Source of the DNA: Planctomycetes bacterium GWF2_41_51
GTDB taxonomy: Bacteria; Planctomycetota; Phycisphaerae; Sedimentisphaerales; UBA12454
DNA length: 64,000 bases
Assembly (NCBI GenBank): GCA_001825665.1
Contig: MHXZ01000070.1
Location: forward strand, 1 to 64,000
Direction of reading: 5' to 3'
Within the stretch, counting starts at the first letter, position 1; every line of letters begins with the position of its first letter. Shown here piece by piece: positions 6,967 to 15,634 of this stretch. The position numbers and the translations under genes are program-made. Below the pieces are notes generated by a model. The model had not been told where the DNA came from. It searched no databases and saw nothing but the letters and a program-made list of their open reading frames with translations.

Positions 6967-9453
6967 TCAAACCGGTTTTTCCATAAGGTCTGTAAACTTG
7001 TGTGATTTACGGTTGATTTTTAGTGTCTTTATTTCAAATGCTCCTAATGTTAAATTTATCTTTTTATTTAAAGCAGGCAATATCAAAGTTGTCTTACGTT
7101 GATGCCCTGTCGGTTCAAAAAGCCTTATAATAATACTATTATCATTTTCCGCAAGTTTCATGGCCGTTATCTGCACTGCATTGTCACTTAGAATTGCAAA
7201 AGGCTTGTTTTTTTTACCTTTTCCGGAAGGAAAAAATGAAAGAGCATACGGTTTCTCATTTTTGCTCAGAGCTTCACGGTCTATAGCATTACGTCTTTCT
7301 CTTATTTTGCCGCCATTTAACCAGAAGTGAAAAAGATGTTCACCCTGGTCCATACGTGGAATAAAACGGCTTTCTTCAAAAATATTTTCTTTGCCTACAG
7401 CAGAATCAGCCGAATGTGCCGGTGACCGCAGCAGTGTCAATCTCAGATCTGACCCGGAAACATTGGAAGCATATGTACCGTCATTTATACACGTAAAAGC
7501 CATGCCCTTTTTAATAGAAGTTGCTGCTACCCATTTCTGAGCAACAGCTTCCGTCCCATCAATTGGAAGATTGTCAACACCGTAGGCAACCTGACCAAGA
7601 TAACTGTTTATTTCAAAGCACATAGGTACGGAAAGTTTAAGCATTTGATCTTTCTGATTCCAAAGAACACGCACTTCTACTTCAATTTCTGTCCCTTCTT
7701 CAGGCAGTTTATATCTCATAATAATAAATGACTGGTCGTAACATAGTATTGATTCAATAATAGTCCTGACATCACCTTTTTCGATAACTCTAACAGGATT
7801 TAATTCAGCTGAACTGTATCCCAATATTTTTGCTGTTATAGTTTTTGAAGCCAGCTTGAATTGACCTGCAATTTTGGTAAAACTGGTAACAGTCATACCC
7901 CAAGGATCAGCATTATCCTTTATAATAAGAGGTTTAAAACCGTCTCTTGCAATAAAATCTCTGCCTTTAATACGGTATTTATCAATTAAGCCGGTTCTTG
8001 TGCTGACTTCTACATGAATATCTCTATTGCGAAATACAAATTTACCATTCTTAGAATGCATTTTAGATACCGGCCTTTTGCTCAACCGGGTTACCAAGCA
8101 ATCAAAACGATTTATCTGAAAAGGCTCCAATTCAGCAGTAAACGCGATCCTTTTACGCCAATTGACTTTTAGATTGCTGATTTCTTTCTCCACTTGTGTT
8201 GGAAGCATGCAATTTGACTGATAGACTTTACTGTCATAAAATTTGTTGCTGCTATCAAAATCAGGAAGGTTAAACTCACATTCAACTATAGTCTTTATCT
8301 TGAAAGGATGTGGATTATAAACAAGGATTGGAATAAAACCTTTTCTGGCTTTGCGATGACTTTTCGAAAGTGCGAAAAATGCTTCAGTTTTAATCTCTCC
8401 AAGAATATCCAGACCATGACCCATTTTATTCATTGCATCCATTTCAGCAGGCGCAACACATGAACCGGGTAAAATATCGTGGAATTCTATAAATGCTAAA
8501 TCCTTGACAACTTTACGCAGACGATCCCTTGGATAATCCATCAATCCGGCAACCGATGCAGCCAAAGTCATTTTTTCAACCATATAGAGTTCGTTTTCCA
8601 ATAAGCGGTGTAACTGTTTAATCCTTATCATGGATGTGTAACAACCAGGCGCCCAGGGATTAAGACTTTGGGCCACTTTCGGAAAATTACGGGAAGAATC
8701 TTTCAACTCTTTGAAATACTTTTGTGGAGTAGAGTGCAGTATCTTTACAGCGTTAGTTCGGTCAATAAATTTATTGATATCCCTGATGTCTTTTCTGGAG
8801 GGACCACCACCATGATTTCCGACTCCCCACAAGACTATTCCGATTATTCCATCAATACGTTCGCCTAAATAAGTTCTAATCTTATTTTCTGCCTTACCAA
8901 GTGACGATGTGTATGGGAATTTAAATCGGCAGGCCAGTATTTCTGAACCATCAAAACCCTGCCAAATAAAATTCTCCGAAGGAAGCTTTAGATATTCCGG
9001 CGTGGGGCGACCGAACAAGTAAGAATCATAGCCACTTTTCGCCAGTATCTGTATTAACCCCCGGCTGTGACCAAATGGGTCAAAATTTATAGCAGTATTT
9101 ACATTAACGCCAAAGTATTTTTTGAAATAGTTCTTGCCTAAAAGTATTTGCCGTACAAATGATTCACCACTAAGCATATTGCAATCTGGCTGTAAATACC
9201 ATCCGCCCATAATATTCCATTGACCGGTTTTGACTAACTTCTGGATACGCTTGAATAAAAACGGTTCATATAGTCGTACCCATTCGTAAAGTACGGCCTC
9301 GTTATGATTAAAGATAAATGTTTCATTATTTTCACAAAGCTCTGCAGCAATTCGAAACGTGGAAAGAGCTTCCGCTGCACCTTCAGGCCACTGCCAAAGC
9401 CAAACGGGGTCCAAGTGTGCATTACAAATTAAATGGATTCTTCTTTTAACCAT
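6967..9453 (-). CDS. GH38 alpha-mannosidase
   Basis: This 828-aa protein is a glycoside hydrolase family 38 alpha-mannosidase. The N-terminal catalytic domain has the zinc ligands H13 and D15 in NAHLDPVWLW, the nucleophile/zinc-ligand D125 in NFDPFGHS, and the later FHDILPGS histidine segment. These are followed by the middle helical and C-terminal beta-sandwich domains. No signal peptide is evident, so it probably acts on imported oligosaccharides in the cytoplasm. It is the first gene of the compact cassette ending at 2612. Unlike the two larger GH38-like proteins of this window, its catalytic site is complete. Confidence 0.9.
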   Translation of the reverse strand: MVKRRIHLICNAHLDPVWLWQWPEGAAEALSTFRIAAELCENNETFIFNHNEAVLYEWVRLYEPFLFKRIQKLVKTGQWNIMGGWYLQPDCNMLSGESFVRQILLGKNYFKKYFGVNVNTAINFDPFGHSRGLIQILAKSGYDSYLFGRPTPEYLKLPSENFIWQGFDGSEILACRFKFPYTSSLGKAENKIRTYLGERIDGIIGIVLWGVGNHGGGPSRKDIRDINKFIDRTNAVKILHSTPQKYFKELKDSSRNFPKVAQSLNPWAPGCYTSMIRIKQLHRLLENELYMVEKMTLAASVAGLMDYPRDRLRKVVKDLAFIEFHDILPGSCVAPAEMDAMNKMGHGLDILGEIKTEAFFALSKSHRKARKGFIPILVYNPHPFKIKTIVECEFNLPDFDSSNKFYDSKVYQSNCMLPTQVEKEISNLKVNWRKRIAFTAELEPFQINRFDCLVTRLSKRPVSKMHSKNGKFVFRNRDIHVEVSTRTGLIDKYRIKGRDFIARDGFKPLIIKDNADPWGMTVTSFTKIAGQFKLASKTITAKILGYSSAELNPVRVIEKGDVRTIIESILCYDQSFIIMRYKLPEEGTEIEVEVRVLWNQKDQMLKLSVPMCFEINSYLGQVAYGVDNLPIDGTEAVAQKWVAATSIKKGMAFTCINDGTYASNVSGSDLRLTLLRSPAHSADSAVGKENIFEESRFIPRMDQGEHLFHFWLNGGKIRERRNAIDREALSKNEKPYALSFFPSGKGKKNKPFAILSDNAVQITAMKLAENDNSIIIRLFEPTGHQRKTTLILPALNKKINLTLGAFEIKTLKINRKSHKFTDLMEKPV

Positions 9454-9485
9454 TACAGCAGTATTTTATCCAACAAGTTTTATTA

Positions 9486-9513
9486 ATAATAAGGAACAAC
9501 TATTAATCTTCAA
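9486..9513 (-). promoter_or_regulatory. Possible sigma-70-type promoter for the GH38-to-dehydrogenase cassette
   Basis: On the minus strand TTGAAG (9508-9513) and TATTAT (9486-9491) are separated by 16 bp in an AT-rich 127-bp gap before the start codon at 9453. The match to consensus is fair, 4 of 6 and 5 of 6. In an AT-rich region this can occur by chance, and no Shine-Dalgarno sequence is obvious before the GH38 start. Confidence 0.3.
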
Positions 9514-9580
9514 TTTTTAGTTAATTTTATCTTAATTTACAAGAGTAATTCTTAAAAGTTATGAGGCTTTGGAATAATTT

Positions 9581-10783
9581 TTAACTCAAGACAGAATCGT
9601 TCGGACTTATCCAAAGTTTATGGCTTTCAGAAAATTTCCAACTACTGTCATTAAGACGGACATCAATCATTGGCATACATGATTTTATCATATCCGTTGT
9701 CGTTTTCCAATCCTTGATTCCGCTGACAGCATCCAGTACACAGACATTCTGGTAGCCAAGACAGGTCGCATATTTCAATGATTCCTCTATCGTTAGACCT
9801 TTGAGATAACCTGTTAAGAGACCTGCTATCGAGGAATCACCTGAGCCAGTGGCTGAGCCGAACTTTTCAACTTTAAAGGCTGGTGCCCATAATTCTCTAT
9901 CCGCCCAGTTATCAAGGTCGCCAGGTTTAGCTGCCCCTAAACCGTCAAAAATATCTTTGGAAGAAGTCTTTATATAAAAGCCTCTGTGCCCACTCTTCAG
10001 AGTAGTCATCTTTGCGCCCATTGACAGGATTTCGTCAGCAATCATCGAATACTGCTGAAGAGTTATAAAGTCAATTAAATCTGCATTATTATGCTCTGCT
10101 TTCATCTTAATAAAATCCTGCGGATAGAGCATGTAAAAAGTTTCTTCGATTGAAGGAACGTGAATATCGATATAAGGCAAAATATTTTCAAGTATCTTTC
10201 GCCATGGTGCTTTGCCGGAAGGTGAGGCAGGGTCGGGAAGGGTCATATCGCAGGATGTTGTCGCGCCGGTCTCCTTGGCGATTTTGAATATCTCGGCAAG
10301 CTCTTTGCCCTCATTGATAAACATCCTGTCCATTAATGGAGGATAACCCAAATGGAAATGCCTGCACTGGCTTATTAGTTTAGGGTCGAGGTTTTCTGGG
10401 CCGAAATAATTGTTCGTGCCGGGATTATGCAGAAATATACGGTCGATGCCAGGAGGGGCCACAACAACCGTGTAGGAACTGGCCTTGTTATTTAAGGAGT
10501 GGATGCCATCAGAATTGCCGCTGGCTTTGAGGAGATTTATAGTTAATTGACCTAAGACATCATCGCCGACACAGGCACAAAAACAAACTTTATTGCCGAG
10601 CGTCTTCATATTGATGCCCGTATTGGAGACCGGCCCGCCGGTGCTTATTTTAGCGTTTTCTACATTGACTAATTTACCAGGACACATAATTTCTTCAATT
10701 TGCCTTGCCCCGGTATCCGGGAACAGCGGGATTATATCCAGGCATAAATGTCCTGCTACCATTACATCATACTGTCGATTCAT
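9581..10783 (-). CDS. PfkB-family carbohydrate kinase
   Basis: This 400-aa PfkB/ribokinase-family sugar kinase has the N-terminal motif VAGHLCLDIIP, a glycine-rich STGGPVSNTGINMKTLG segment and the C-terminal ATGSGDSSIAGLL signature with catalytic D316. Here the usual GAGD is GSGD. The start at 10783 is chosen because AAGGAAGG lies five bases upstream and the conserved fold begins there; an upstream in-frame ATG at 10813 has no such site. It is only distantly similar to the kinase at 4816. It precedes the GH38 cassette and follows a URO-D family gene by 42 bp, so it probably belongs to the same transcription direction and sugar pathway. Substrate unknown. Confidence 0.85.
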   Translation of the reverse strand: MNRQYDVMVAGHLCLDIIPLFPDTGARQIEEIMCPGKLVNVENAKISTGGPVSNTGINMKTLGNKVCFCACVGDDVLGQLTINLLKASGNSDGIHSLNNKASSYTVVVAPPGIDRIFLHNPGTNNYFGPENLDPKLISQCRHFHLGYPPLMDRMFINEGKELAEIFKIAKETGATTSCDMTLPDPASPSGKAPWRKILENILPYIDIHVPSIEETFYMLYPQDFIKMKAEHNNADLIDFITLQQYSMIADEILSMGAKMTTLKSGHRGFYIKTSSKDIFDGLGAAKPGDLDNWADRELWAPAFKVEKFGSATGSGDSSIAGLLTGYLKGLTIEESLKYATCLGYQNVCVLDAVSGIKDWKTTTDMIKSCMPMIDVRLNDSSWKFSESHKLWISPNDSVLS

Positions 10784-10825
10784 AAAAACCTTCCTTTTAA
10801 ATGAGAATTTCAAAATACTTTTATA

Positions 10826-11914
10826 TTAATAGTGTGCTAATTCACGAGATAATTCCAAATATAGTTTGATTGCCTCCGGCGGTATATTCCATGGAATATG
10901 ATTGCCGATACACATCATGTAACCAGCACTCATTCGTGCCGTTTCGACCATAGATTCGACCATTTGACGAATTTGCGCAGGCTCATTTTCTGTCAGTATT
11001 CGGTTGTCGCCTTCCCCGGCAAGACAAATATTGGTATGCCTGCGGGCAATTGCTTTAAAGTCTGTATATGGTTCGGTCATAATCATCCGTGCGCCGCACG
11101 CTATAATATCATCCGCATAACGATCAAGGCATCCGTCTGAAACGAAAATGACTTTCTTGCCGGCAGTTTTAAGCATTGACCAGAATTCTTCGTAATACGG
11201 AAAAATGTATTTGTGCATCCACGACGGCGAACATACCGGGCCGCGAGTATTTACAATGTCATCGTGGCAACTGATGAAATTTACCGGCAGCCTGGCCATC
11301 GCTCGAAAGACACGGCGATTCAACTCGGCAAATTCCTCCATTATGCGGCCAAAGCGATTATCAAGGCAACATTCTAAAAACAACTCCCACCCAAACGTCA
11401 GCAGTGGCCACATGAACATTGTATTATAAAATCCGGCAACGCTAAATGAACCCTGTGGCGCAGTATCACCCCACTCTTTCGGATACTCGGCTCTAAATCG
11501 CTGATATAAAATCTCTTCGCTAGAAAAATCGTAATTCATAATCACGCCGGGCATGTCCGTAAAATCGGCCTTATCCAAAGGACTGAATGCAAAAACATCA
11601 TCGGCACTTTTGAAATGTGCCTCACCGTGCTCCCAACTCCAGCTCTGGCCATCGCCCCATCGAACTGTATGCGAATCCTGATTACCGTCTTTCACCTCAC
11701 CGGGCCTGGCAATAGGGTCATCAGTTTGTGGAACCGGTAAATCAAGTTCGGGATATAACCCTTTAAGCTTGATCCTGCATTGCCGAGGATGCTCAAAATA
11801 GTCTATTCCAGCAAGGTAGCTCTCCGCATCGGGACAGGACCAGTGTTCAAAATGGGGCATCTTCTCAGGATATCTACCCATAACTGCAAGGTAACGATTA
11901 TCAGGTTCCGACAT
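10826..11914 (-). CDS. URO-D family protein (methyltransferase-like), variant metal motif
   Basis: This 362-aa protein has the architecture of the uroporphyrinogen decarboxylase/MtaA-like TIM-barrel family. Recognisable segments are SPSWMHKYIFPYYEEFW (about residues 229-245), VIFVSDGC (255-262) and the C-terminal CIGNHIPWNIPPEAIKLYLEL. In zinc-dependent methyl-corrinoid methyltransferases of this family the position of VSDGC holds a His-X-Cys motif. Here the histidine is Val/Ser and a cysteine follows the glycine, so the metal site differs. No signal peptide. It is one of six such proteins in this window. It is not a haem-synthesis enzyme by context; the substrate is unknown. Confidence 0.75.
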   Translation of the reverse strand: MSEPDNRYLAVMGRYPEKMPHFEHWSCPDAESYLAGIDYFEHPRQCRIKLKGLYPELDLPVPQTDDPIARPGEVKDGNQDSHTVRWGDGQSWSWEHGEAHFKSADDVFAFSPLDKADFTDMPGVIMNYDFSSEEILYQRFRAEYPKEWGDTAPQGSFSVAGFYNTMFMWPLLTFGWELFLECCLDNRFGRIMEEFAELNRRVFRAMARLPVNFISCHDDIVNTRGPVCSPSWMHKYIFPYYEEFWSMLKTAGKKVIFVSDGCLDRYADDIIACGARMIMTEPYTDFKAIARRHTNICLAGEGDNRILTENEPAQIRQMVESMVETARMSAGYMMCIGNHIPWNIPPEAIKLYLELSRELAHY

Positions 11915-11974
11915 TCTTTAACCTTTCCACGCATAGTTTGATATACCAATCGTGAACATATACTAATATTTCAG

Positions 11975-13426
11975 TCATAGATTTTCTTCCTGCTTTTTCT
12001 TCCTTAACTGGTCTTGAATTTCAAGGATTTTGGCTTTATTAAGTGGATAAATAAACGACAGCACCAGTGCGACCCCAAGAAATATCACAGGAACAAAAGC
12101 TGTCATAAATCTCAGCCTGAAAATCGTCAGGTCGGATTGAGTCGGCAAACTGGCATTATAACATGTCCAACTCACCACATAACCACTGGCAATCATAATC
12201 AAGGATACCCCGGCCTTCATCAGAAAGCTGAATATCGCACCAAACATCCCCTCCCGTCTTCTGCCCGTGGACAGTTCATCAAGGTCACAAATATCAGCAA
12301 CCAAAGCAGGCAGTATGACCCAGCCACAAGTCATGCCCGGGCTCACCGTCAGGCCAAAGAACAGCTGAAGATAAGCATTTCGGGGCGTATAATAGAGCCA
12401 ACTGCTAACCATACCCACAATTACCAAAAACATCCCTGCCTGTAAAACCCGTCTTTTGCCGAATATGCGAGAAAATAAATTCACAATAGGCACAGAAAGA
12501 AAACCCGCTATACAAGATGTGTATAAACCATACATCATAAATTTCGAAGTTACGCTCTCATTGCCTGGAAGAACATAAGCCATATTAATGTAATATTGAA
12601 GCGGTACCGCAACGTACAACCCGGTAATTGCAAAAAGTATGATTCCGCACACAATCATGAAAGGCTTGTTTTTCAAGGTATATTTTATCGCGTCTAAAAA
12701 TGAAATCTTCTGCTGCTGGTGGACTCGTTCTTTGCAAAATATAGACGGTAAAATACCAAAACAAATCATTGCAATGCCAAATATGATGCCTACAACACGT
12801 ACTCCCTCGATCTTATTGTCGCCGAACCAAAAACACATTCTAAAGGCCAAAGGCAAAAAAAGCCCGCCGCCAAAATTCATAAAAAATGTTTTGAAAGACA
12901 TAACACTCGTACGGCCATCGTAGTCCGATGTCAATTCGAATCCCAAGCCGTTATAGGCCACAAAGAATACGGTGTAACTTGTGAAATATAAGATTGATAT
13001 CAAAGTAAAATAACAAAAAATCATTGTTTTGCTTAAGCCAGCCGGCGGCATCCATAGAAGCATACAAAGCAACCCGGTAATAATGGCCCCGATAAAAATA
13101 AACGGACGGCGTCGCCCCCATCTTGTTCGTGCATTATCGGATATATTTCCCATGAGTGGGTCGCTGATTGCATCCCAGAATCGCGGTAAACCAACTGCCA
13201 AGCCAATTAAACGAGCGTCAATCCCAAGCCCGGCCTGATAAATCGGATATGCCAAACTAAATATAATATTTGACATAAGCACTTCGCCGCCGCCACCCAT
13301 TCCATAAGCAACTTTTTCTAAAAAAGACAATTTCTTTGTTGCCTTTACTGGTTTTGAGATGCACGTTTTTTCCACAAATTGGCTTTCTTCATTTAAATGG
13401 TTACTTCCCATTTCACATCCGCACAT
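11975..13426 (-). CDS. MelB-type (GPH family) sugar:cation symporter
   Basis: This 483-aa polytopic membrane protein belongs to the glycoside-pentoside-hexuronide:cation symporter family. It has about 12 hydrophobic segments and the family signature RFWDAISDPLMG with acidic residues D85 and D89, followed by RTRWGRRRPF (about 101-109). It would import a glycoside or oligosaccharide with sodium or protons. The N-terminal 30 residues precede the conserved part, so the true start could be the ATG at 13411, where GGATG is suitably spaced. It lies between two URO-D family genes. Confidence 0.85.
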   Translation of the reverse strand: MCGCEMGSNHLNEESQFVEKTCISKPVKATKKLSFLEKVAYGMGGGGEVLMSNIIFSLAYPIYQAGLGIDARLIGLAVGLPRFWDAISDPLMGNISDNARTRWGRRRPFIFIGAIITGLLCMLLWMPPAGLSKTMIFCYFTLISILYFTSYTVFFVAYNGLGFELTSDYDGRTSVMSFKTFFMNFGGGLFLPLAFRMCFWFGDNKIEGVRVVGIIFGIAMICFGILPSIFCKERVHQQQKISFLDAIKYTLKNKPFMIVCGIILFAITGLYVAVPLQYYINMAYVLPGNESVTSKFMMYGLYTSCIAGFLSVPIVNLFSRIFGKRRVLQAGMFLVIVGMVSSWLYYTPRNAYLQLFFGLTVSPGMTCGWVILPALVADICDLDELSTGRRREGMFGAIFSFLMKAGVSLIMIASGYVVSWTCYNASLPTQSDLTIFRLRFMTAFVPVIFLGVALVLSFIYPLNKAKILEIQDQLRKKKQEENL

Positions 13427-13486
13427 AAAATCGTTGTATATTCGTCAACGCGAATTGACGGCGTTTTGGCTTATCTGGATAAAAGA

Positions 13487-14443
13487 TTACAACGAACGTG
13501 GTAATTCCTCACAACAAGAGCGGTATTCGTCCAACATAATCCGGTAGCTTTCCGGCGGCATTCCGGCAAATATACAATTGGACGTTGAAAAGATATACTT
13601 CTTTCCAACACCGCCGTGTTTCATACAGTATCGAACCGCTCCTCTTATTTCTTCTTCATTCGTATCCTGCAATAAATTACAGGCGACATTGCCCATTAGC
13701 AGCCATTTAGGGAATTGCCCTCTGACCATCTTAATGTCCATGTGAGCCTGCGGATCCACAGACTGGTATCCGTCAATTCCTGTCGAGTAGAGTTGCTCCA
13801 ACAAAAGCCGTAAGTCACCATCCGAATGAAGAATGACCGGTGTTTTTAAGTCATGAATCACACTCACAATTTCCGTCATATACGGTGTTATAAACTCCCG
13901 GAAATGCGAGGGTGAAATAAACGGACCACTGTTATAACCAAAATCTGTATTTTGTATGATAAAATCCACTCCTGCATCCACCTGTCGCTTTGATAGTTCT
14001 TTGGCCGCTTGGCATTTGGCTTTTGCTTTGGCATGCATTTCAGCAGGACGTTCAAAAAGCATTACTGTAAAATCCATAATTTCACTGCCTACAGGCATCC
14101 AGAATACCCCGTCGCTACTAAAAGAGAATACCAAGGCTCTATCTCCTATCGCCTCTTTTAGACAAGTGATTGAAAGAATTGAATCAATACCTTCTTCGTA
14201 ACATAACGCCGGAACAGCCGACCATCCAAGTTCGTCAACCAGATGGGAACATAATTCAATATGAAATTGCTGCATTGCCTTCTGTCGATCTGCGGAGCTG
14301 GCATATAAACCTTTCTTTACCGTCTGCCAGTCCATACCGAACACTTCCTTTTCAAGCTGAAAAACAAGTTCAAAATGAGGAGGGATATCGGGGATTTGTC
14401 CCTCTAATAATATCTGCAATCGCTGTTTATTATTCAACGCCAA
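13487..14443 (-). CDS. URO-D family protein, HSDGD variant
   Basis: This 318-aa cytoplasmic protein of the uroporphyrinogen decarboxylase/MtaA-like superfamily contains ISPSHFREFITPYMTEIV, PVILHSDGD (H206, D208, D210), LLMGNVACNLLQD and a C-terminal GMPPESYRIMLDEY helix. The position where zinc methyltransferases carry His-X-Cys reads His-Ser-Asp, so the metal-site cysteine is replaced by aspartate. The gene follows a URO-D paralogue and precedes the MelB-type symporter. The reaction is unknown; methyl transfer is only one of the options for the family. Confidence 0.75.
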   Translation of the reverse strand: MALNNKQRLQILLEGQIPDIPPHFELVFQLEKEVFGMDWQTVKKGLYASSADRQKAMQQFHIELCSHLVDELGWSAVPALCYEEGIDSILSITCLKEAIGDRALVFSFSSDGVFWMPVGSEIMDFTVMLFERPAEMHAKAKAKCQAAKELSKRQVDAGVDFIIQNTDFGYNSGPFISPSHFREFITPYMTEIVSVIHDLKTPVILHSDGDLRLLLEQLYSTGIDGYQSVDPQAHMDIKMVRGQFPKWLLMGNVACNLLQDTNEEEIRGAVRYCMKHGGVGKKYIFSTSNCIFAGMPPESYRIMLDEYRSCCEELPRSL

Positions 14444-14524
14444 TTTCCTTATTCATATTTATCCCATTTATGTCTCATACAGTTCACACAAAGTAAAAAA
14501 GTTTATACCGGCGAATATAGAAAA

Positions 14525-15628
14525 TCAGTAGGTGCATTTTCTTGCTTCATCGGCGAAAGCCATGAGCAGTTCAGGTTCTGCATCAAAAAAATGATCCGAG
14601 GGGCTTAAAATAAATGCCCCATTCTGACCAGCTGCCTCAAAGCATCTCCTAACTTCTGCTCGGGTTTGCTCCTGGCCGCAATCTTTGAAAAAATGAAACT
14701 GATCAAATCCACCAATCATACAAATGTCGGAGGGAACACGTTTTCTGGCATTAGCCAAATCAACATCACCACCCATTCCCGGCGGGGTAAAGGTTTCCAT
14801 GGCATCCGGTTTCATGGCTGCGATATTTTCCAGTATCGGCATCATCCCTCCACAGGTATGATAGACAATTCGCTGGCTAATACCATGAGCCAATCGAATC
14901 AATTCCATGTCATAAGGAGCAACGTATTCATCAAAAATCGCTGGAGATATCACAGTGGAAGAGGCATCGCCACCACCTAATTCTAAAATGTCATATTTTG
15001 CACCTTTGAGAGAGGCGATATATTCTTTTTTGCGTTTCTGCAGTATTTTCAAAAACGTGTGCACCCATTGAGGGTCATCGAAGGTCGCCATAATCAGCTT
15101 TTCTATTCCAAACAGGCAGGCCGCGTCCTGCCACGTCCCCGGCTGGCCGAACAGGTCAAAACTGCATATACTGCCGCGAATCAGCTTATCGGCATTGTTA
15201 TCTGCGATGCTGTTGACCGACTCCACATCGCAAACAGGAGATGGAACATATTGGCCAATCAGATCAATATCTTTCTTATCTTTCACAAGGCGTTCCGTCA
15301 CCCAGCAGGTATATTCATTGTACTGGATAACCGTGGCGAGATTACCTGCCGGCGTAACAATGGTATAGCGAATAGTTCGATAATCATGGCCGGGGATTTC
15401 CTGTTCTTCGATCCGCCAGTTGTCGGACGGTTCATTTTTGACCGGCCCCGCCCAGATAATCGCATCAAGCCCGAAATGGTCGAAGAATTCGATATCCGAG
15501 GCCCCATTCATATACTCATTAAGAAAATACGACATCAGATGATGCGTCGTTACGGGCAACCTGTCCGGCACACCGCCGTCAATCGCGGTCAGCATACGCT
15601 CTCTGGAAGTTAAAGAAGCCAGAGCCAT
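14525..15628 (-). CDS. URO-D family protein with partial HxC zinc motif
   Basis: This 367-aa member of the uroporphyrinogen decarboxylase/MtaA-like superfamily has the N-terminal TSRERMLTAIDGGVPDRLPV segment, a central ISPAIFDEYVAPYDMEL, RIVYHTCGG with H257 and C259, and a C-terminal ILSPSDHFFDAEPELLMAF. The His-X-Cys half of the zinc site is present. The distal cysteine found in MtaA/MtbA is replaced by a serine-aspartate (SPSDHFF) segment, which is shared in spirit with ASDYLFYDIP of the paralogue at 19645. It starts 6 bp after the large GH38-like gene, suggesting direct co-translation. Confidence 0.78.
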   Translation of the reverse strand: MALASLTSRERMLTAIDGGVPDRLPVTTHHLMSYFLNEYMNGASDIEFFDHFGLDAIIWAGPVKNEPSDNWRIEEQEIPGHDYRTIRYTIVTPAGNLATVIQYNEYTCWVTERLVKDKKDIDLIGQYVPSPVCDVESVNSIADNNADKLIRGSICSFDLFGQPGTWQDAACLFGIEKLIMATFDDPQWVHTFLKILQKRKKEYIASLKGAKYDILELGGGDASSTVISPAIFDEYVAPYDMELIRLAHGISQRIVYHTCGGMMPILENIAAMKPDAMETFTPPGMGGDVDLANARKRVPSDICMIGGFDQFHFFKDCGQEQTRAEVRRCFEAAGQNGAFILSPSDHFFDAEPELLMAFADEARKCTY

Positions 15629-15634
15629 AATTTA

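Noticed and set aside
10826-11914. Haem-pathway uroporphyrinogen decarboxylase
   Set aside because: Motifs differ from HemE, there are six paralogues in a sugar locus, and no other haem gene is present.
15059-15613. 184-codon plus-strand frame opposite a URO-D gene
   Set aside because: It is an antisense shadow of a clear minus-strand protein, with no recognisable product and no ribosome-binding signal; the same applies to all other long plus-strand frames in the window.
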